64,000 bases of DNA from JBAZWE01 sp041658605 (GCA_041658605.1 JBAZZU010000005.1:20537-84536), one strand, 5' to 3'; shown: positions 52,777 through 62,000, counted from the first letter of the stretch. Made by a program: numbers and translations. The notes: generated from the letters alone by a model not told the origin.

Positions 52777-53833
52777 CAAACTCGGGAATACGGACCTGGA
52801 AGTATCCCGCCTCGGGCTGGGCGGCATACCTTTCCAGTACATCAGCCAGACCGAGACCAATGAGATAATCCATGCCGCCCACGATCGGGGCGTCAACCTG
52901 ATATACACATCGCGCATGTACCGGGACAGCGAGACGAAGATCGGCGTGGCGGTGCGCGGGTTCCGCGACAAGGTCGTGCTCGGCACGAGTACGCACAAGC
53001 GCAAAAAGACGGAAGCGCTCAAGGATGTCCGCCAGAGCCTTGCAAATTTCGGCGTTGACGCCATAGACGTATATTCGCTGCACAACGTGCTGACGCTCGG
53101 AGTGCTGAAGGAGATCATGAGTCCCGGCGGCGCCTACCGCGCCCTGGATGAGATGCGCAACGCGGGTTTTATCAAGCACGTGGGTATCAGCGCCCACCAG
53201 CCTGAGACGATCCTCACGGCGCTTGAGCTGGCCGCATTCGATGTTGTCGAGTTTCCCCTGAATTTTGTTGACCGGGAGGCCGCGGATGGCCCCGAGCGGC
53301 TGATGGAAGAGCTGAAGGCGCGCGGCATCGGTTTTGTCTCAATCAAGCCGATGGTTTTCGGATACGCCGCCAACGCGACTCTGGCCATGAAGTATGTATT
53401 CAGCAGGAATCCGGACTCGACGATCGTTGGCACTTACAAGCTTGAGGAGCTGAACGAGAACCTCGACGCAGAATCCGCCGGCGGTGAAGTGTCCACAGAA
53501 GAGATGCTCGAAGCCATATCGCAGTCTGAGCGCAGGTGCTTCAAGGTCTTCTGCCGCCGATGTGAGACCTGTGTGGAGTGCCCGCAGGGAATAGACATCA
53601 GGACGATTTTGCGCTGGTATGAGTATTTTGACCGCTACCATTCCTGGGATTGGGCACGGGAGCAATACCAGGGGTTTACGCCGAATCTGGATGCCTGTGA
53701 TAACTGCGGCGTTTGCGAACGCGAGTGCCCCTATCACATACCGATCAAGAGGCAGATCGCCATGGCGAAGGTCGACCTCCTGCCCAAACGGAGCCCGAAG
53801 CGGTTGATTCAGAAGAAGTTCCTCGGCAGGTAG
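52766..53833 (+). CDS. Aldo/keto-reductase-like protein with C-terminal 4Fe-4S ferredoxin domain
   Basis: A 355-residue protein. The N-terminal ~270 residues follow the AKR barrel: NTDLEVSRLGLGG, a catalytic-tyrosine segment MYRDSETKIG (Tyr52), LHNV (His106) and HVGISAHQPETI. Of the AKR tetrad Asp-Tyr-Lys-His, the Asp position is Tyr47 (LIYTS instead of IDTA) and the Lys position is Ser75 (GTSTHK). The C-terminus has cysteine groups CRRCETCVECP and CDNCGVCERECP, for 4Fe-4S clusters. It could be an iron-sulfur oxidoreductase with altered chemistry or an electron-transfer partner for the SPASM enzyme. ATG 52766 overlaps the methyltransferase end; ATG 52727 is an alternative. Confidence 0.85.
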   Translation: MQNNKLGNTDLEVSRLGLGGIPFQYISQTETNEIIHAAHDRGVNLIYTSRMYRDSETKIGVAVRGFRDKVVLGTSTHKRKKTEALKDVRQSLANFGVDAIDVYSLHNVLTLGVLKEIMSPGGAYRALDEMRNAGFIKHVGISAHQPETILTALELAAFDVVEFPLNFVDREAADGPERLMEELKARGIGFVSIKPMVFGYAANATLAMKYVFSRNPDSTIVGTYKLEELNENLDAESAGGEVSTEEMLEAISQSERRCFKVFCRRCETCVECPQGIDIRTILRWYEYFDRYHSWDWAREQYQGFTPNLDACDNCGVCERECPYHIPIKRQIAMAKVDLLPKRSPKRLIQKKFLGR

Positions 53834-53850
53834 GAAATACGGCCGGGACG

Positions 53851-55623
53851 ATGCCTGGCCGCTCCCGGATCGGTTCAGACGATGAAAAAACAGAGAGGCA
53901 TGGGGAGCGTTTGAAGGTACCGGGCAAGAATCATCTGCATCAGCTCTGGCGCGCAAGCGTCGTCGTTGTGGTATTCACCGGCCTGCTCCATCTGCTCAAC
54001 CTGACCGGATCCGGTCGTCTGGAGGCCGGGCCATTCCTGCTGACTCCTTTCCGCGTCTCTTTCCTTGCGTCATGGCTGCTGCTGCTCTGTGGACTGTTCC
54101 GGGAGAGGCGTCTACCCCGTCTGGACCGCGCCGACCTGCTTGTGGCTGTAATCGTCGCCGTGTTTCTGCTCAGGGGCCTGTTTACGCCCGAGACCCTCGG
54201 CTCGACGATAAACTTGCTGATCACCGGCGCGGGAGTCTTTCTTCTGATAAAACACGGCATTCGCGATGCCGCTGATGTGCGCCTGGTGCTTGTGGCGCTG
54301 GTAGGGGCTACTGTCGTTCTGAGTCTTTACGGCATGGTGGAATACCTTTTCAAGGCCAACCCATTCTTTGATTCCATCGCCATCGATGCGATCGGAATGG
54401 ACAAGCGGGTCGCGGCCAGCAGCCAGTTCTATCGCATCCGTTCCCTTATAGGGCATCCTGGTTTCGTGGGCGCGACAGTGCTCGGCGCCATGCCCCTGGC
54501 CGTGCTGGTATTCTGGCGCCGCCGGGTGCTCATGTCTGTTTCACTTATCCTTATGAGCCTGACCCTCTTCTTCACCTTCAGCAGGGGATCGTGGCTCCTC
54601 GGCATGCTCGTGCTCGTCCCGCTGCTTTTGATCCGGGCCCGTTTCTGGGTCAGACGCAACCTCAGGTGGGTGCTGCCGCTGACGTTGATACCGCTCATAC
54701 TTCTGGCTTTCGATTACTGGGGACGGGATGAGGTCTGGGCCGAACTGGGTTCGCCGATCCGCGATAACGGGCTGCACTGGCTCAAGAGCAAGGACGGCCC
54801 AGTCGTAGTGACCAGGGGCCAGGCTTATGGCATTCAGCCCTATAACAGGTTTGTCTATTTCGACGTCGACGACGGGTTCTATTCCGGGGACCAGGGTCCG
54901 GTTACCGTGAGCGTCCATTATTTTGACAAGGGTTACGGGGCCGTACGTATCGATTACGACGGCGCTGACGAAAGCACGGGAGATGAGAACGGCACGTACA
55001 CTCCGACCGCTTCCGTCAACAAGACAAACAGCCAGGAATGGACGACAGCCGCCTTCTATCTTGAGAAACCTGGTTTTAGCGGGCGTCAGAACAGGGGCGC
55101 TGATTTTCGTATCGTCGACGATGACAGCATCTTCACCGTCGACAGGGTGGTACTGCAGAAAGGCAGACTGAAGCTGCCATCGGTTGTGGCACAGCAGTGG
55201 CTGTCCCGCTCGACATCCATTACAACCAGGACGAGTCTTTATCCCTTCGCCTGGGAGGTACTTCGCGATAAACCGATGGGGGTGGGTCTGTTCAACACAC
55301 CGGGAACGGATCACCATGCGGTGGACAGCCTGCCGCTCACCTGGATGATGGAATTCGGCTGGCCTGGCTTGATGCTGCTGGGAGGGTTACTGATGCTATT
55401 CGCGTATGAAGGAGTGAAGGCTATCGGTAATACGCAGTCGCCCGCCGTGCTGCTGCTGCTTTCGATGGTTGTTATCCTGTTGCACGGCGGTCATCTGATG
55501 ATTCTATATGACAAGCCAAGCCTGGTGATGACGGTGGTGGTGGGGGCCGTCTATACGGTCGTCAGGCCCTGGAGGCGCGGCGGCGCCATAGTCGAAGTAT
55601 CGAATAAGAACTGTATGGTCTAG
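53851..55623 (+). CDS. O-antigen ligase/Wzy-like membrane protein with carbohydrate-binding-like insertion
   Basis: About 590 residues. A polar N-terminus is followed by ~10 membrane helices; FTFSRGSWLLGMLVLVPLL is the typical serine-arginine helix of the family. Between about residues 305 and 446, in the main outer loop, lies a beta-rich domain (VYFDVDDGFYSGDQG, VTVSVHYFDKGYGAVRIDYD, EWTTAAFYL, GADFRIVDDD) that resembles jelly-roll carbohydrate-binding modules. The catalytic-type region follows with GVGLFNTPGTDHHAVDS and EFGWPGL. The frame is open to 53713; ATG 53851, 18 bases after the previous stop, is preferred, with TTG 53911 possible. It should polymerise or transfer lipid-linked glycan outside the membrane. 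Confidence 0.82.
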   Translation: MPGRSRIGSDDEKTERHGERLKVPGKNHLHQLWRASVVVVVFTGLLHLLNLTGSGRLEAGPFLLTPFRVSFLASWLLLLCGLFRERRLPRLDRADLLVAVIVAVFLLRGLFTPETLGSTINLLITGAGVFLLIKHGIRDAADVRLVLVALVGATVVLSLYGMVEYLFKANPFFDSIAIDAIGMDKRVAASSQFYRIRSLIGHPGFVGATVLGAMPLAVLVFWRRRVLMSVSLILMSLTLFFTFSRGSWLLGMLVLVPLLLIRARFWVRRNLRWVLPLTLIPLILLAFDYWGRDEVWAELGSPIRDNGLHWLKSKDGPVVVTRGQAYGIQPYNRFVYFDVDDGFYSGDQGPVTVSVHYFDKGYGAVRIDYDGADESTGDENGTYTPTASVNKTNSQEWTTAAFYLEKPGFSGRQNRGADFRIVDDDSIFTVDRVVLQKGRLKLPSVVAQQWLSRSTSITTRTSLYPFAWEVLRDKPMGVGLFNTPGTDHHAVDSLPLTWMMEFGWPGLMLLGGLLMLFAYEGVKAIGNTQSPAVLLLLSMVVILLHGGHLMILYDKPSLVMTVVVGAVYTVVRPWRRGGAIVEVSNKNCMV

Positions 55624-55629
55624 ACTTTG

Positions 55630-57162
55630 ATGAGAGTTGATGATTCCGGTATGAACAGTGAAACACACAGCGCTCCCCGCGTGGGGCAGATAATGAACGG
55701 GCGTTTACCGCTTCTATTGACCGTTGCCGCGGCCGTGGTGGCAGGCTCAGTCATGATCGGGTACCTGACTTCGAGCTTCGACTACAAGGCGCTGGTGGCG
55801 CTCGTCGTAGTCGTCGCCGTGGTCTGGTTTGTCATGAAATGGCCCCAATGGGGCCTGGTCCCGCTTCTGGCATTCACGTCGACGGTAACGGCGCCGGAAT
55901 TCTTTGCCGCCGTCGTGACTCCGAACACGGTCTATTACGCGATTGAGTTACTTCTTTTTCTCATAGTGGCTGCTTCCATCCTGGCGGCCGACAGGACTCG
56001 CCTGGCCGGTGAGCCCGGCGCCTTTCACCGGATCTATTCGTCACCTCAAGCTATCGCCGTCATCCTGTTCCTGGGCATCGTAGTCATCAAGTCGATGGCG
56101 GTGATGATCGAATATCGGTTCGGAGGCGGCTCAATCGGCCAGATGTACGTGTTCAATCGCGGGCTTTCCTTTTACATCCTTTTCATTCCGGTGCTGCTTC
56201 TCATGAATACGGAGGCCCGTCAGAAATGGATGGTTAGAGTTCTCTTTGTCTTTGCCTCCCTGATCATGATGCGCGTGCTCCTCGAGCTTCTGGTTCCGGC
56301 GTTGCCGATTTTCAAGATGGTGTCGGTGGCCCAACCGCTGGCAGATGAGACCCCGACCGTAGACCTGTCGGTGCAGCGCCTGCGTGCGCCAGGGGGAACA
56401 ATAGTGCTGGTATGCTTCTGGATCGGGCTGATGAATATAATCCTGCGTCCGTGGAAGCGCCGGCTGCTGGCGGTCTTTATTCCGCTGACGCTGGTGATGC
56501 TGGTCGGCATTCTTCTGGAATTCAACCGCAGCTATGTCATCCCCATGATGCTCCTGGTTGTCTTGTCGCTTTTACTGAACAAGAAAATGGTAAGGGTAAA
56601 GCTCCTGACGACCGTTTTAATCACCATCATTGGCCTGGTGCTCGTTTTCGCGGCTACGGGACAACTGGGGAAATATTACGACGCCGTCATCGTCCGTTAT
56701 GGATCCGCCTTCTCGTCCCAGACCATGGAATCCCAGAGTATCGTCAGCCGCGAGATCGAACAGACATATGCCTGGCAGGCCATCAGGAATTCCCCGTTGC
56801 TGGGGATCGGCCTCAATGAGCTGTATCGTCCGCCGGTCCCCGGGATGATGGACAACCTTCGTTTCTACATCCACAACTCATATATCTGGTTCTGGACCTA
56901 TTACGGAATACTGGGTCTGTCGGCATTTCTTGGCATGATGGCGGTCGCGATACTCAGAAGCATTTTCTACTGGAAGCAGATCAGGGATCCGCTGCTGCAG
57001 GCGAGCCTGCTCGGCTTCGCCTTCTCCGTGGCGACTCTTATGGCAGCCAACATCGCGGCTCCCAAGTTCTATGATTTTGCCACAGTGCCGGTGGTGGCGC
57101 TGATGCTGGGCATGACCGAGGCCATCTGCCTGGCGAGCAGGAATAAAAAAAGTGCGGGGTAG
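55630..57162 (+). CDS. Polysaccharide polymerase/O-antigen ligase-like membrane protein
   Basis: A 510-residue protein with about 11 helices. The C-terminal half has FNRSYVIPMMLLVVLSLLL (serine/arginine helix), AWQAIRNSPLLGIGLNEL, and FYIHNSYIWFWTYYGILGL with the His-Asn box of Wzy_C proteins. It lacks the large folded insertion of the two other polymerase-like proteins. Its partner six bases upstream is the ligase-like gene and ten bases downstream a flippase, which makes a ligase-polymerase-flippase module. TTG 55627 would add one residue; ATG 55630 is chosen. Which of the two is polymerase and which is ligase cannot be decided. Confidence 0.82.
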   Translation: MRVDDSGMNSETHSAPRVGQIMNGRLPLLLTVAAAVVAGSVMIGYLTSSFDYKALVALVVVVAVVWFVMKWPQWGLVPLLAFTSTVTAPEFFAAVVTPNTVYYAIELLLFLIVAASILAADRTRLAGEPGAFHRIYSSPQAIAVILFLGIVVIKSMAVMIEYRFGGGSIGQMYVFNRGLSFYILFIPVLLLMNTEARQKWMVRVLFVFASLIMMRVLLELLVPALPIFKMVSVAQPLADETPTVDLSVQRLRAPGGTIVLVCFWIGLMNIILRPWKRRLLAVFIPLTLVMLVGILLEFNRSYVIPMMLLVVLSLLLNKKMVRVKLLTTVLITIIGLVLVFAATGQLGKYYDAVIVRYGSAFSSQTMESQSIVSREIEQTYAWQAIRNSPLLGIGLNELYRPPVPGMMDNLRFYIHNSYIWFWTYYGILGLSAFLGMMAVAILRSIFYWKQIRDPLLQASLLGFAFSVATLMAANIAAPKFYDFATVPVVALMLGMTEAICLASRNKKSAG

Positions 57163-57171
57163 GCTCCCCGA

Positions 57172-58620
57172 ATGAACGTAGTCCGAAAGGTCGCCCGCAA
57201 CATATCCTTTCTTTTCGCCTACCAGGCAGCGAGCCGCTTTCTCGGGCTGGTCCTGAATCTGGTGCTGGCGCGCGAACTGGCCGACGCCGGATACGGGCGA
57301 TATTCCCTGATACTGGTGATTGTCATGATGGCGGCAATGGCGGCGGATTTTGGTACGGCCAGTATCCTCGTTAGAGAGATAAGCCGCCGGCGAGAACAGG
57401 CCAATTCGCTGCTCGCCCCGGTTTTAATGCTGCGCATGGTTACCACGGTTATCGTGACGGGGGGAGTATTCCTTGCAGTTATCCTGGGCGGTGTAGAGCG
57501 CAACTTCGCGCTGCCGCTGATGATAGCCGCGCTGTCTATCATCCCCGCATCACTGTCGACCGCGGTGGAGGCCGCACTGCAGGCTCATGAGCGGATGGAC
57601 TTGAGCGCTCTTGCGGATGTAGTCTTTTCGGTCGTCCTCACGGCGGCCGGTGTGACGGTGGTATTCCTTGGCGGCGGCGTCACGGCAATGATGATTGTTT
57701 TTCTCGCTGCAAGTGGCGTGCGTCTGCTTTATTCGCTGGCTGCCTACCGTTTACTGCAAGAGCGTCAAAGGGGCGGCTGGCTTTTCGACAGTGCAGATTT
57801 CTGGTATATGGCCCGCGAATCTTTTCCGGTGCTATGCTGGCAACTGGTCAGCCTGGCTTATTACAAGGTGGACGTTCTGCTGCTGGGTGTTTTTCGTACT
57901 GAGGCAGAGGTCGGATGGTATGCCGCGGCTTACAAGCTTTTCGAGGTTCCCATTATGTTCGGCTGGCTGGCGGTGCAGGCGCTGCTGCCTCTTATGTCGA
58001 GGCTCCATCAGACATCTCGCGACGGCCTGCTACTGCTCTTTGAAAAGACTTTAAAGTACATCTGGATTGTCGGGCTGGGAGTAGCTATGCTGATGGCTGT
58101 GCTGTCACGTCCGGTCGCGGAACTGCTCCTGCCTTCCGAATACGAGCCAGCCATACGGTTGCTCGTCGTGCTGGGTGCATCGCTCCCCTTCATGGTGGGC
58201 TGCGTCCTGTTCGGCAATCTTTTCATAGCCATGGACGTGCAGGCGAGGATGGCACGCTGGTCACTGGCATCGCTGGCTGTTAACATCAGTCTCAACCTGG
58301 TGCTGATACGCCAGTTCGGCGTCATGGGCGCCGCAATAACGACTCTTGTCTCCGAAATATTCAGCTTTCTGCTTTTCTATGGTTTTACTGCTCACTTTCT
58401 GAGGCATGTCAGGATGGTGGAGGTCTTCCTGGCTCCGATTCTGGTAGCTGTCGGAGCACTGCTGCTCCTGCTTGTCGTCGAGCGCTATACCAGCCCGCTG
58501 GCAGGCCTGGCCGGCATCGTGGTCTATCCCGTGGCCCTTTATATTGCCGGGATAATATCAAGGGATGACCTTGGTTATTTCCGTCAGCTGAAAACCGGCG
58601 GGAAGACTGGAGGTATCTGA
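57172..58620 (+). CDS. Polysaccharide flippase (Wzx-like, MOP superfamily)
   Basis: A 482-residue protein with about 14 helices. It has NISFLFAYQAASRFLGLVLN, LADAGYGRYSLILVIVMMAAMAADFGTAS, YYKVDVLLLGVFRTEAEVGWYAAAYKLFE and QFGVMGAAITTLVSEIF. It is the fourth flippase of the window, directly downstream of two polymerase-like genes and upstream of GT2/GT4 genes, with gaps of 9 and 1 bases. It is therefore the best candidate exporter for the glycan built by the right-hand operon. A G-rich ribosome site (GGGGTAGG) precedes the ATG. Confidence 0.9.
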   Translation: MNVVRKVARNISFLFAYQAASRFLGLVLNLVLARELADAGYGRYSLILVIVMMAAMAADFGTASILVREISRRREQANSLLAPVLMLRMVTTVIVTGGVFLAVILGGVERNFALPLMIAALSIIPASLSTAVEAALQAHERMDLSALADVVFSVVLTAAGVTVVFLGGGVTAMMIVFLAASGVRLLYSLAAYRLLQERQRGGWLFDSADFWYMARESFPVLCWQLVSLAYYKVDVLLLGVFRTEAEVGWYAAAYKLFEVPIMFGWLAVQALLPLMSRLHQTSRDGLLLLFEKTLKYIWIVGLGVAMLMAVLSRPVAELLLPSEYEPAIRLLVVLGASLPFMVGCVLFGNLFIAMDVQARMARWSLASLAVNISLNLVLIRQFGVMGAAITTLVSEIFSFLLFYGFTAHFLRHVRMVEVFLAPILVAVGALLLLLVVERYTSPLAGLAGIVVYPVALYIAGIISRDDLGYFRQLKTGGKTGGI

Positions 58621-58621
58621 T

Positions 58622-59581
58622 TTGACACAAGCTCCGGAGACGCCATCGGTCTGGGTCGTCATCGTTAATTTCAACTCATACGGTGATACAGCCGAGTGCC
58701 TTGAGTCGCTGGCGGTGTCAACATATTCCGGGATGACCGTGGTGCTCGTGGACAACGGTTCCAGCGATGGCTCCGGCCAGGAGCTTGAGAAGAAGTACTC
58801 TCAGGTGAAACACATCCGCTCGGAGGAAAACAAAGGCTTTGCCGGCGGCGCTAACCTTGGGATCAGGTCAGCGCTCGACTCCGGCGCGAAGTTTATCTGC
58901 CTGCTCAATAACGATACGCTGGTTGAGCCGGGCTTCATCGAACCTCTGGTGGAGCGGGCAGGCGCGACGCCGGACGCGGGCATCATCGGAGGCAAGATAC
59001 TGTACGCGGACAATCCCGATATTATCTGGTTCGCCGGCGGCAGCATCGACCGGCGCCGCGGGTTCACAAGCCATCGCGGCCAGGACCTCGCCGACTCGGC
59101 CACATTCAATAAGCCCGGCTACGTCGATTATGTCACCGGTTGCCTGTTTTTCGTCCGCGCTTCGCTTTTTTCACAGCTCGGACTGTTGCGTGAGGACTTC
59201 TTCATGTATGCGGAGGAGGTGGATTTCTGTCTGAGGGCGAGGCGCGCGGGGTTTCGCTGTTTTTTTGAGCCTGGTTCTGTCATCATGCACAAGGTATCGC
59301 GCTCGATGGAGGGCGCCTACCGTCCAGTCTACTATTATTATCTGTCTCGCAACCTGCTGGAAATCTATAGTGGCCATATGGGCATGCGCCGGCTTTCGAT
59401 AGGGGTTTTCAGGCTCGCATGGCACCTGGTCTTTGTCCAGTCACTAACCATGCTCCGGGCGCACAGGACCGCATCCGCGCCCTACATCGCCGCCCTGTGG
59501 TCAGGCCTGTTTGATTTTATTAGGGCACGCATGGGCAGGTGCGGCCGTTCCTGGCTTGAGACAGCGGGAGGACGACGATGA
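58622..59581 (+). CDS. Glycosyltransferase family 2 (rhamnosyltransferase-like)
   Basis: A 319-residue GT2 enzyme with WVVIVNFNSYGDTAECLESL, LVDNGSSDGSGQEL, GFAGGANLGIRSAL, LLNNDTLVEPGFIE (the NND variant of the metal motif near residue 100), and FFMYAEEVDFCLRARRAGF. This pattern is typical of rhamnosyl- or similar transferases of O-antigen and exopolysaccharide pathways. The C-terminal ~70 residues hold amphipathic or membrane-associated helices. The start is TTG 58622, one base after the flippase stop, and its stop overlaps the next ATG (ATGA). Confidence 0.9.
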   Translation: MTQAPETPSVWVVIVNFNSYGDTAECLESLAVSTYSGMTVVLVDNGSSDGSGQELEKKYSQVKHIRSEENKGFAGGANLGIRSALDSGAKFICLLNNDTLVEPGFIEPLVERAGATPDAGIIGGKILYADNPDIIWFAGGSIDRRRGFTSHRGQDLADSATFNKPGYVDYVTGCLFFVRASLFSQLGLLREDFFMYAEEVDFCLRARRAGFRCFFEPGSVIMHKVSRSMEGAYRPVYYYYLSRNLLEIYSGHMGMRRLSIGVFRLAWHLVFVQSLTMLRAHRTASAPYIAALWSGLFDFIRARMGRCGRSWLETAGGRR

Positions 59582-60777
59582 GAATACTCTTCGCGCTGCC
59601 GGTTGTTCCATGGCCGGCCACATCAGGTCTAAAGGTCCGGTCATATTATCTAGCGCGCGAGCTGGCCCGAAGGCACGAGGTGCACCTTTTATGTCTTGCA
59701 GCCACCCCGATTGAGCCCAGCCAGAGGCAGGCGATCGAGGCTGCCGGTCTGGGGTTGACGCTGGTCTATAAGCCGCGCAAGTCATACATTGCAAAAGCTG
59801 TTGCCTATCTGCGCAGCCTGGCTTACGGTATTCCAATCTATTTCACGCTGTCCTGGGAGACTGAGGTATTTGATGTGATCGGGAAACTTGAAAAGGCCGC
59901 AACTGTCGATGTCGCGGTCGCGGAGCATCTCTTTATGGCCCGTTATATAACAAATCTCACATGTCCCAAGGTTCTTGTGGAGGAGAATGTCGAGGGCAAG
60001 TTGCACCTTATGATGGCAGAAAGAGCCGGCGTTTCACGCCGGTGGCTGAAAAAGGCCGCGTCCGCCTGGATCGGGAGTTACGAGCAACGGATGCTTGGTA
60101 AGATGCAGCATATTGTTGCCGTAAGTCAGGATGACGCCACCACGCTGGGCTCCATGAGCAATGGAATAGGGATTTCGGTAGTGGAAAATGGTGTAAGTTG
60201 CGAAGAATATCGGGAGCTGTACGAGGCGTCGCCGTCATCGGCCGCTGCCCTTCTCTACATCGGGTCGATGGGCTATGAACCCAATGTTGATGCGGTTAAA
60301 TGGTTTTCATCGGATATCCTTCCATTGATTCTGGAAAAATCCCCGGATACCGTCCTATATGTGGCTGGCAGCGAGACTTCCAGCGCTTTACGCAGTCTCG
60401 ATGACGGCATGAACAGGCGGATTTTGGGATTCGTCGAAGATATTAAGCCGCTGTACAGGGATGCCTCGATTTTTGTGGTGCCACTAAGAATGGGAGGCGG
60501 CTCTCGGCTGAAGATCCTCGAGGCGTTCGCGGCGGGAAGGCCGGTTGTCTCGACTTCGACCGGCGCCGAAGGCATCGACGTCATTGACGGTGTGCATCTC
60601 TTGCTTGCTGATACACCGGAAGATTTTTCCAGAGCTGTTCTCAAATTGCTGGATGATCGCGATCTTTACGAAAAACTCAGGTTTAACGCGCGTCGGTTAG
60701 TCGAGGAAAAATATGATTGGCCGGTACTGGCGCGGAAATTCGAAGCGGCCATTGAGCGCGCCGCTAAACAGAAATGA
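59578..60777 (+). CDS. Glycosyltransferase family 4
   Basis: A 399-residue GT-B enzyme. It begins MRILFALPVVPWPATSGLKVR, with VAEHLFMARYI and LVEENVEGKLH in the acceptor domain, YIGSMGYEPNVDAVKWF at the domain border, and VVPLRMGGGSRLKILEAFAAGRPVVST in the donor site, where the first Glu of E-x7-E is replaced by the GGGSRLK pattern seen in one GT4 branch (related to exosortase-associated transferases). It overlaps both neighbours by 4 bases (ATGA), so GT2-GT4-GT4 are translationally coupled. Sugar specificity is unknown. Confidence 0.9.
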   Translation: MRILFALPVVPWPATSGLKVRSYYLARELARRHEVHLLCLAATPIEPSQRQAIEAAGLGLTLVYKPRKSYIAKAVAYLRSLAYGIPIYFTLSWETEVFDVIGKLEKAATVDVAVAEHLFMARYITNLTCPKVLVEENVEGKLHLMMAERAGVSRRWLKKAASAWIGSYEQRMLGKMQHIVAVSQDDATTLGSMSNGIGISVVENGVSCEEYRELYEASPSSAAALLYIGSMGYEPNVDAVKWFSSDILPLILEKSPDTVLYVAGSETSSALRSLDDGMNRRILGFVEDIKPLYRDASIFVVPLRMGGGSRLKILEAFAAGRPVVSTSTGAEGIDVIDGVHLLLADTPEDFSRAVLKLLDDRDLYEKLRFNARRLVEEKYDWPVLARKFEAAIERAAKQK

Positions 60778-62000
60778 CGATCGGCAAAGGCAAAAGCATG
60801 GAAGAAAAAAAGGAGGGCGCTTACTCCGGGAAGATATGGATGGCCGTCTTTACAGGTAACAGCGGCCTGACCCATTACAGCTATTGCCTGACGAAGGCCC
60901 TGCATGCAGCCGGCTGCGACATCGCGCTTGTGACCAACAGAAACTACGAGCTGGATTTTTTACACTCCGCGTTTCCCGTGGTTAAGGTCTTCGGCCGCAG
61001 CCGGTCCTATCCTGCGCATATCCTCAATTATTGGCGTCAATTCCGTGCTGAGAAACCGAACATCGTACATTACCAGGGGCCGCTGAAGTTTCCACTCCTG
61101 GAGTTACTCCTGTTAAAATTGCAGAAGAGAAAGGGAGCCGTGCTGGTATATACGGCTCATGACTGGATTCCCCATAAACAGCGCCCCTGGCACAAGCGTC
61201 TGTACAGGATCTACTATCGCTTGTTCAGCAGGATCATAGTCCATTCTGAGACAGGCAGGCGTTTCATGGTCGAACATATGTGCGTCGACCCCGGGAGGCT
61301 CGCTGTTGTCCCTCAGGGCTACTATGATTTTTTCAATTTCGACCAGAAGTTGACAGATCGGGAAGCGCGTCGCCAATTGGGGCTGGACGATGAACGGTAC
61401 TGGTATCTCTTCTTCGGCCATATTGCTCCATATAAGGGACTTGATATTGCGATCGAAGCCCTGGCAAAGACAATGGCGGGCTCTGCCCCAGGCGGAGAAA
61501 AGGGCGAAGGCCGCCGGCTGGGACTGCTCGTGGCGGGCGAGCCCGATTCCTCTGGTATGGAAATATATGAAGAGCGCATCAGGGAGCTGGGGCTCGAACA
61601 GGTTGTGAGCGTGCATGCAAGCCATATTCCGGTCAAGGAAGTGCAGTTATATCTAAAAGCCGCGGACGCGCTCGTCCTTCCATATCGGGAGTCGTCGACA
61701 AGCGCTGTCGTCCATCTGGCAATGAGTTTCGGTAAACTGGTTATCACCAGCGATGTGGGAGCGCTTGCGGAGATGGTCAGACAAACATCGGCTGGTCTGG
61801 TTTTTCCAGTTGGAGACACAGAAGCTCTGGCCGCGGCGATGATCAGACTGGCAGACGATCAGGAAATCCGCCGCCAGCTCGAGCAGGACCGCGACAAAGC
61901 AGACCGGATGTACTCGTGGGATAATATAGCCATTGAGACCATGGCTGTATATAGGGCAACCGATGTAACGGCAACGCGGCAAATACCAAAGAACGGGTGA
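60774..62000 (+). CDS. Glycosyltransferase family 4
   Basis: A 408-residue GT4 enzyme. Its N-terminus has WMAVFTGNSGLTHYSYCLTKAL; PNIVHYQGPLKFPLLELL and TAHDWIPHKQRPWHKRLY lie in the acceptor domain; LFFGHIAPYKGLDIAIEAL and LPYRESSTSAVVHLAMSFGKLVITSD in the donor domain. The S-T-S-A segment replaces the EGFG type and is common in GT4 enzymes of capsule clusters. The start ATG overlaps the upstream stop; ATG 60798 (MEEKKEG) is an alternative start with a purine-rich region before it. It acts in the same chain as the flanking GT4 genes. Confidence 0.9.
   Translation: MTIGKGKSMEEKKEGAYSGKIWMAVFTGNSGLTHYSYCLTKALHAAGCDIALVTNRNYELDFLHSAFPVVKVFGRSRSYPAHILNYWRQFRAEKPNIVHYQGPLKFPLLELLLLKLQKRKGAVLVYTAHDWIPHKQRPWHKRLYRIYYRLFSRIIVHSETGRRFMVEHMCVDPGRLAVVPQGYYDFFNFDQKLTDREARRQLGLDDERYWYLFFGHIAPYKGLDIAIEALAKTMAGSAPGGEKGEGRRLGLLVAGEPDSSGMEIYEERIRELGLEQVVSVHASHIPVKEVQLYLKAADALVLPYRESSTSAVVHLAMSFGKLVITSDVGALAEMVRQTSAGLVFPVGDTEALAAAMIRLADDQEIRRQLEQDRDKADRMYSWDNIAIETMAVYRATDVTATRQIPKNG

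Noticed and set aside
60019..60045. Strong GCCGGCG/CGCCGGT inverted repeat
   Set aside because: It lies inside a GT4 coding region with no T-run, so it is explained by GC-rich codons rather than a terminator.
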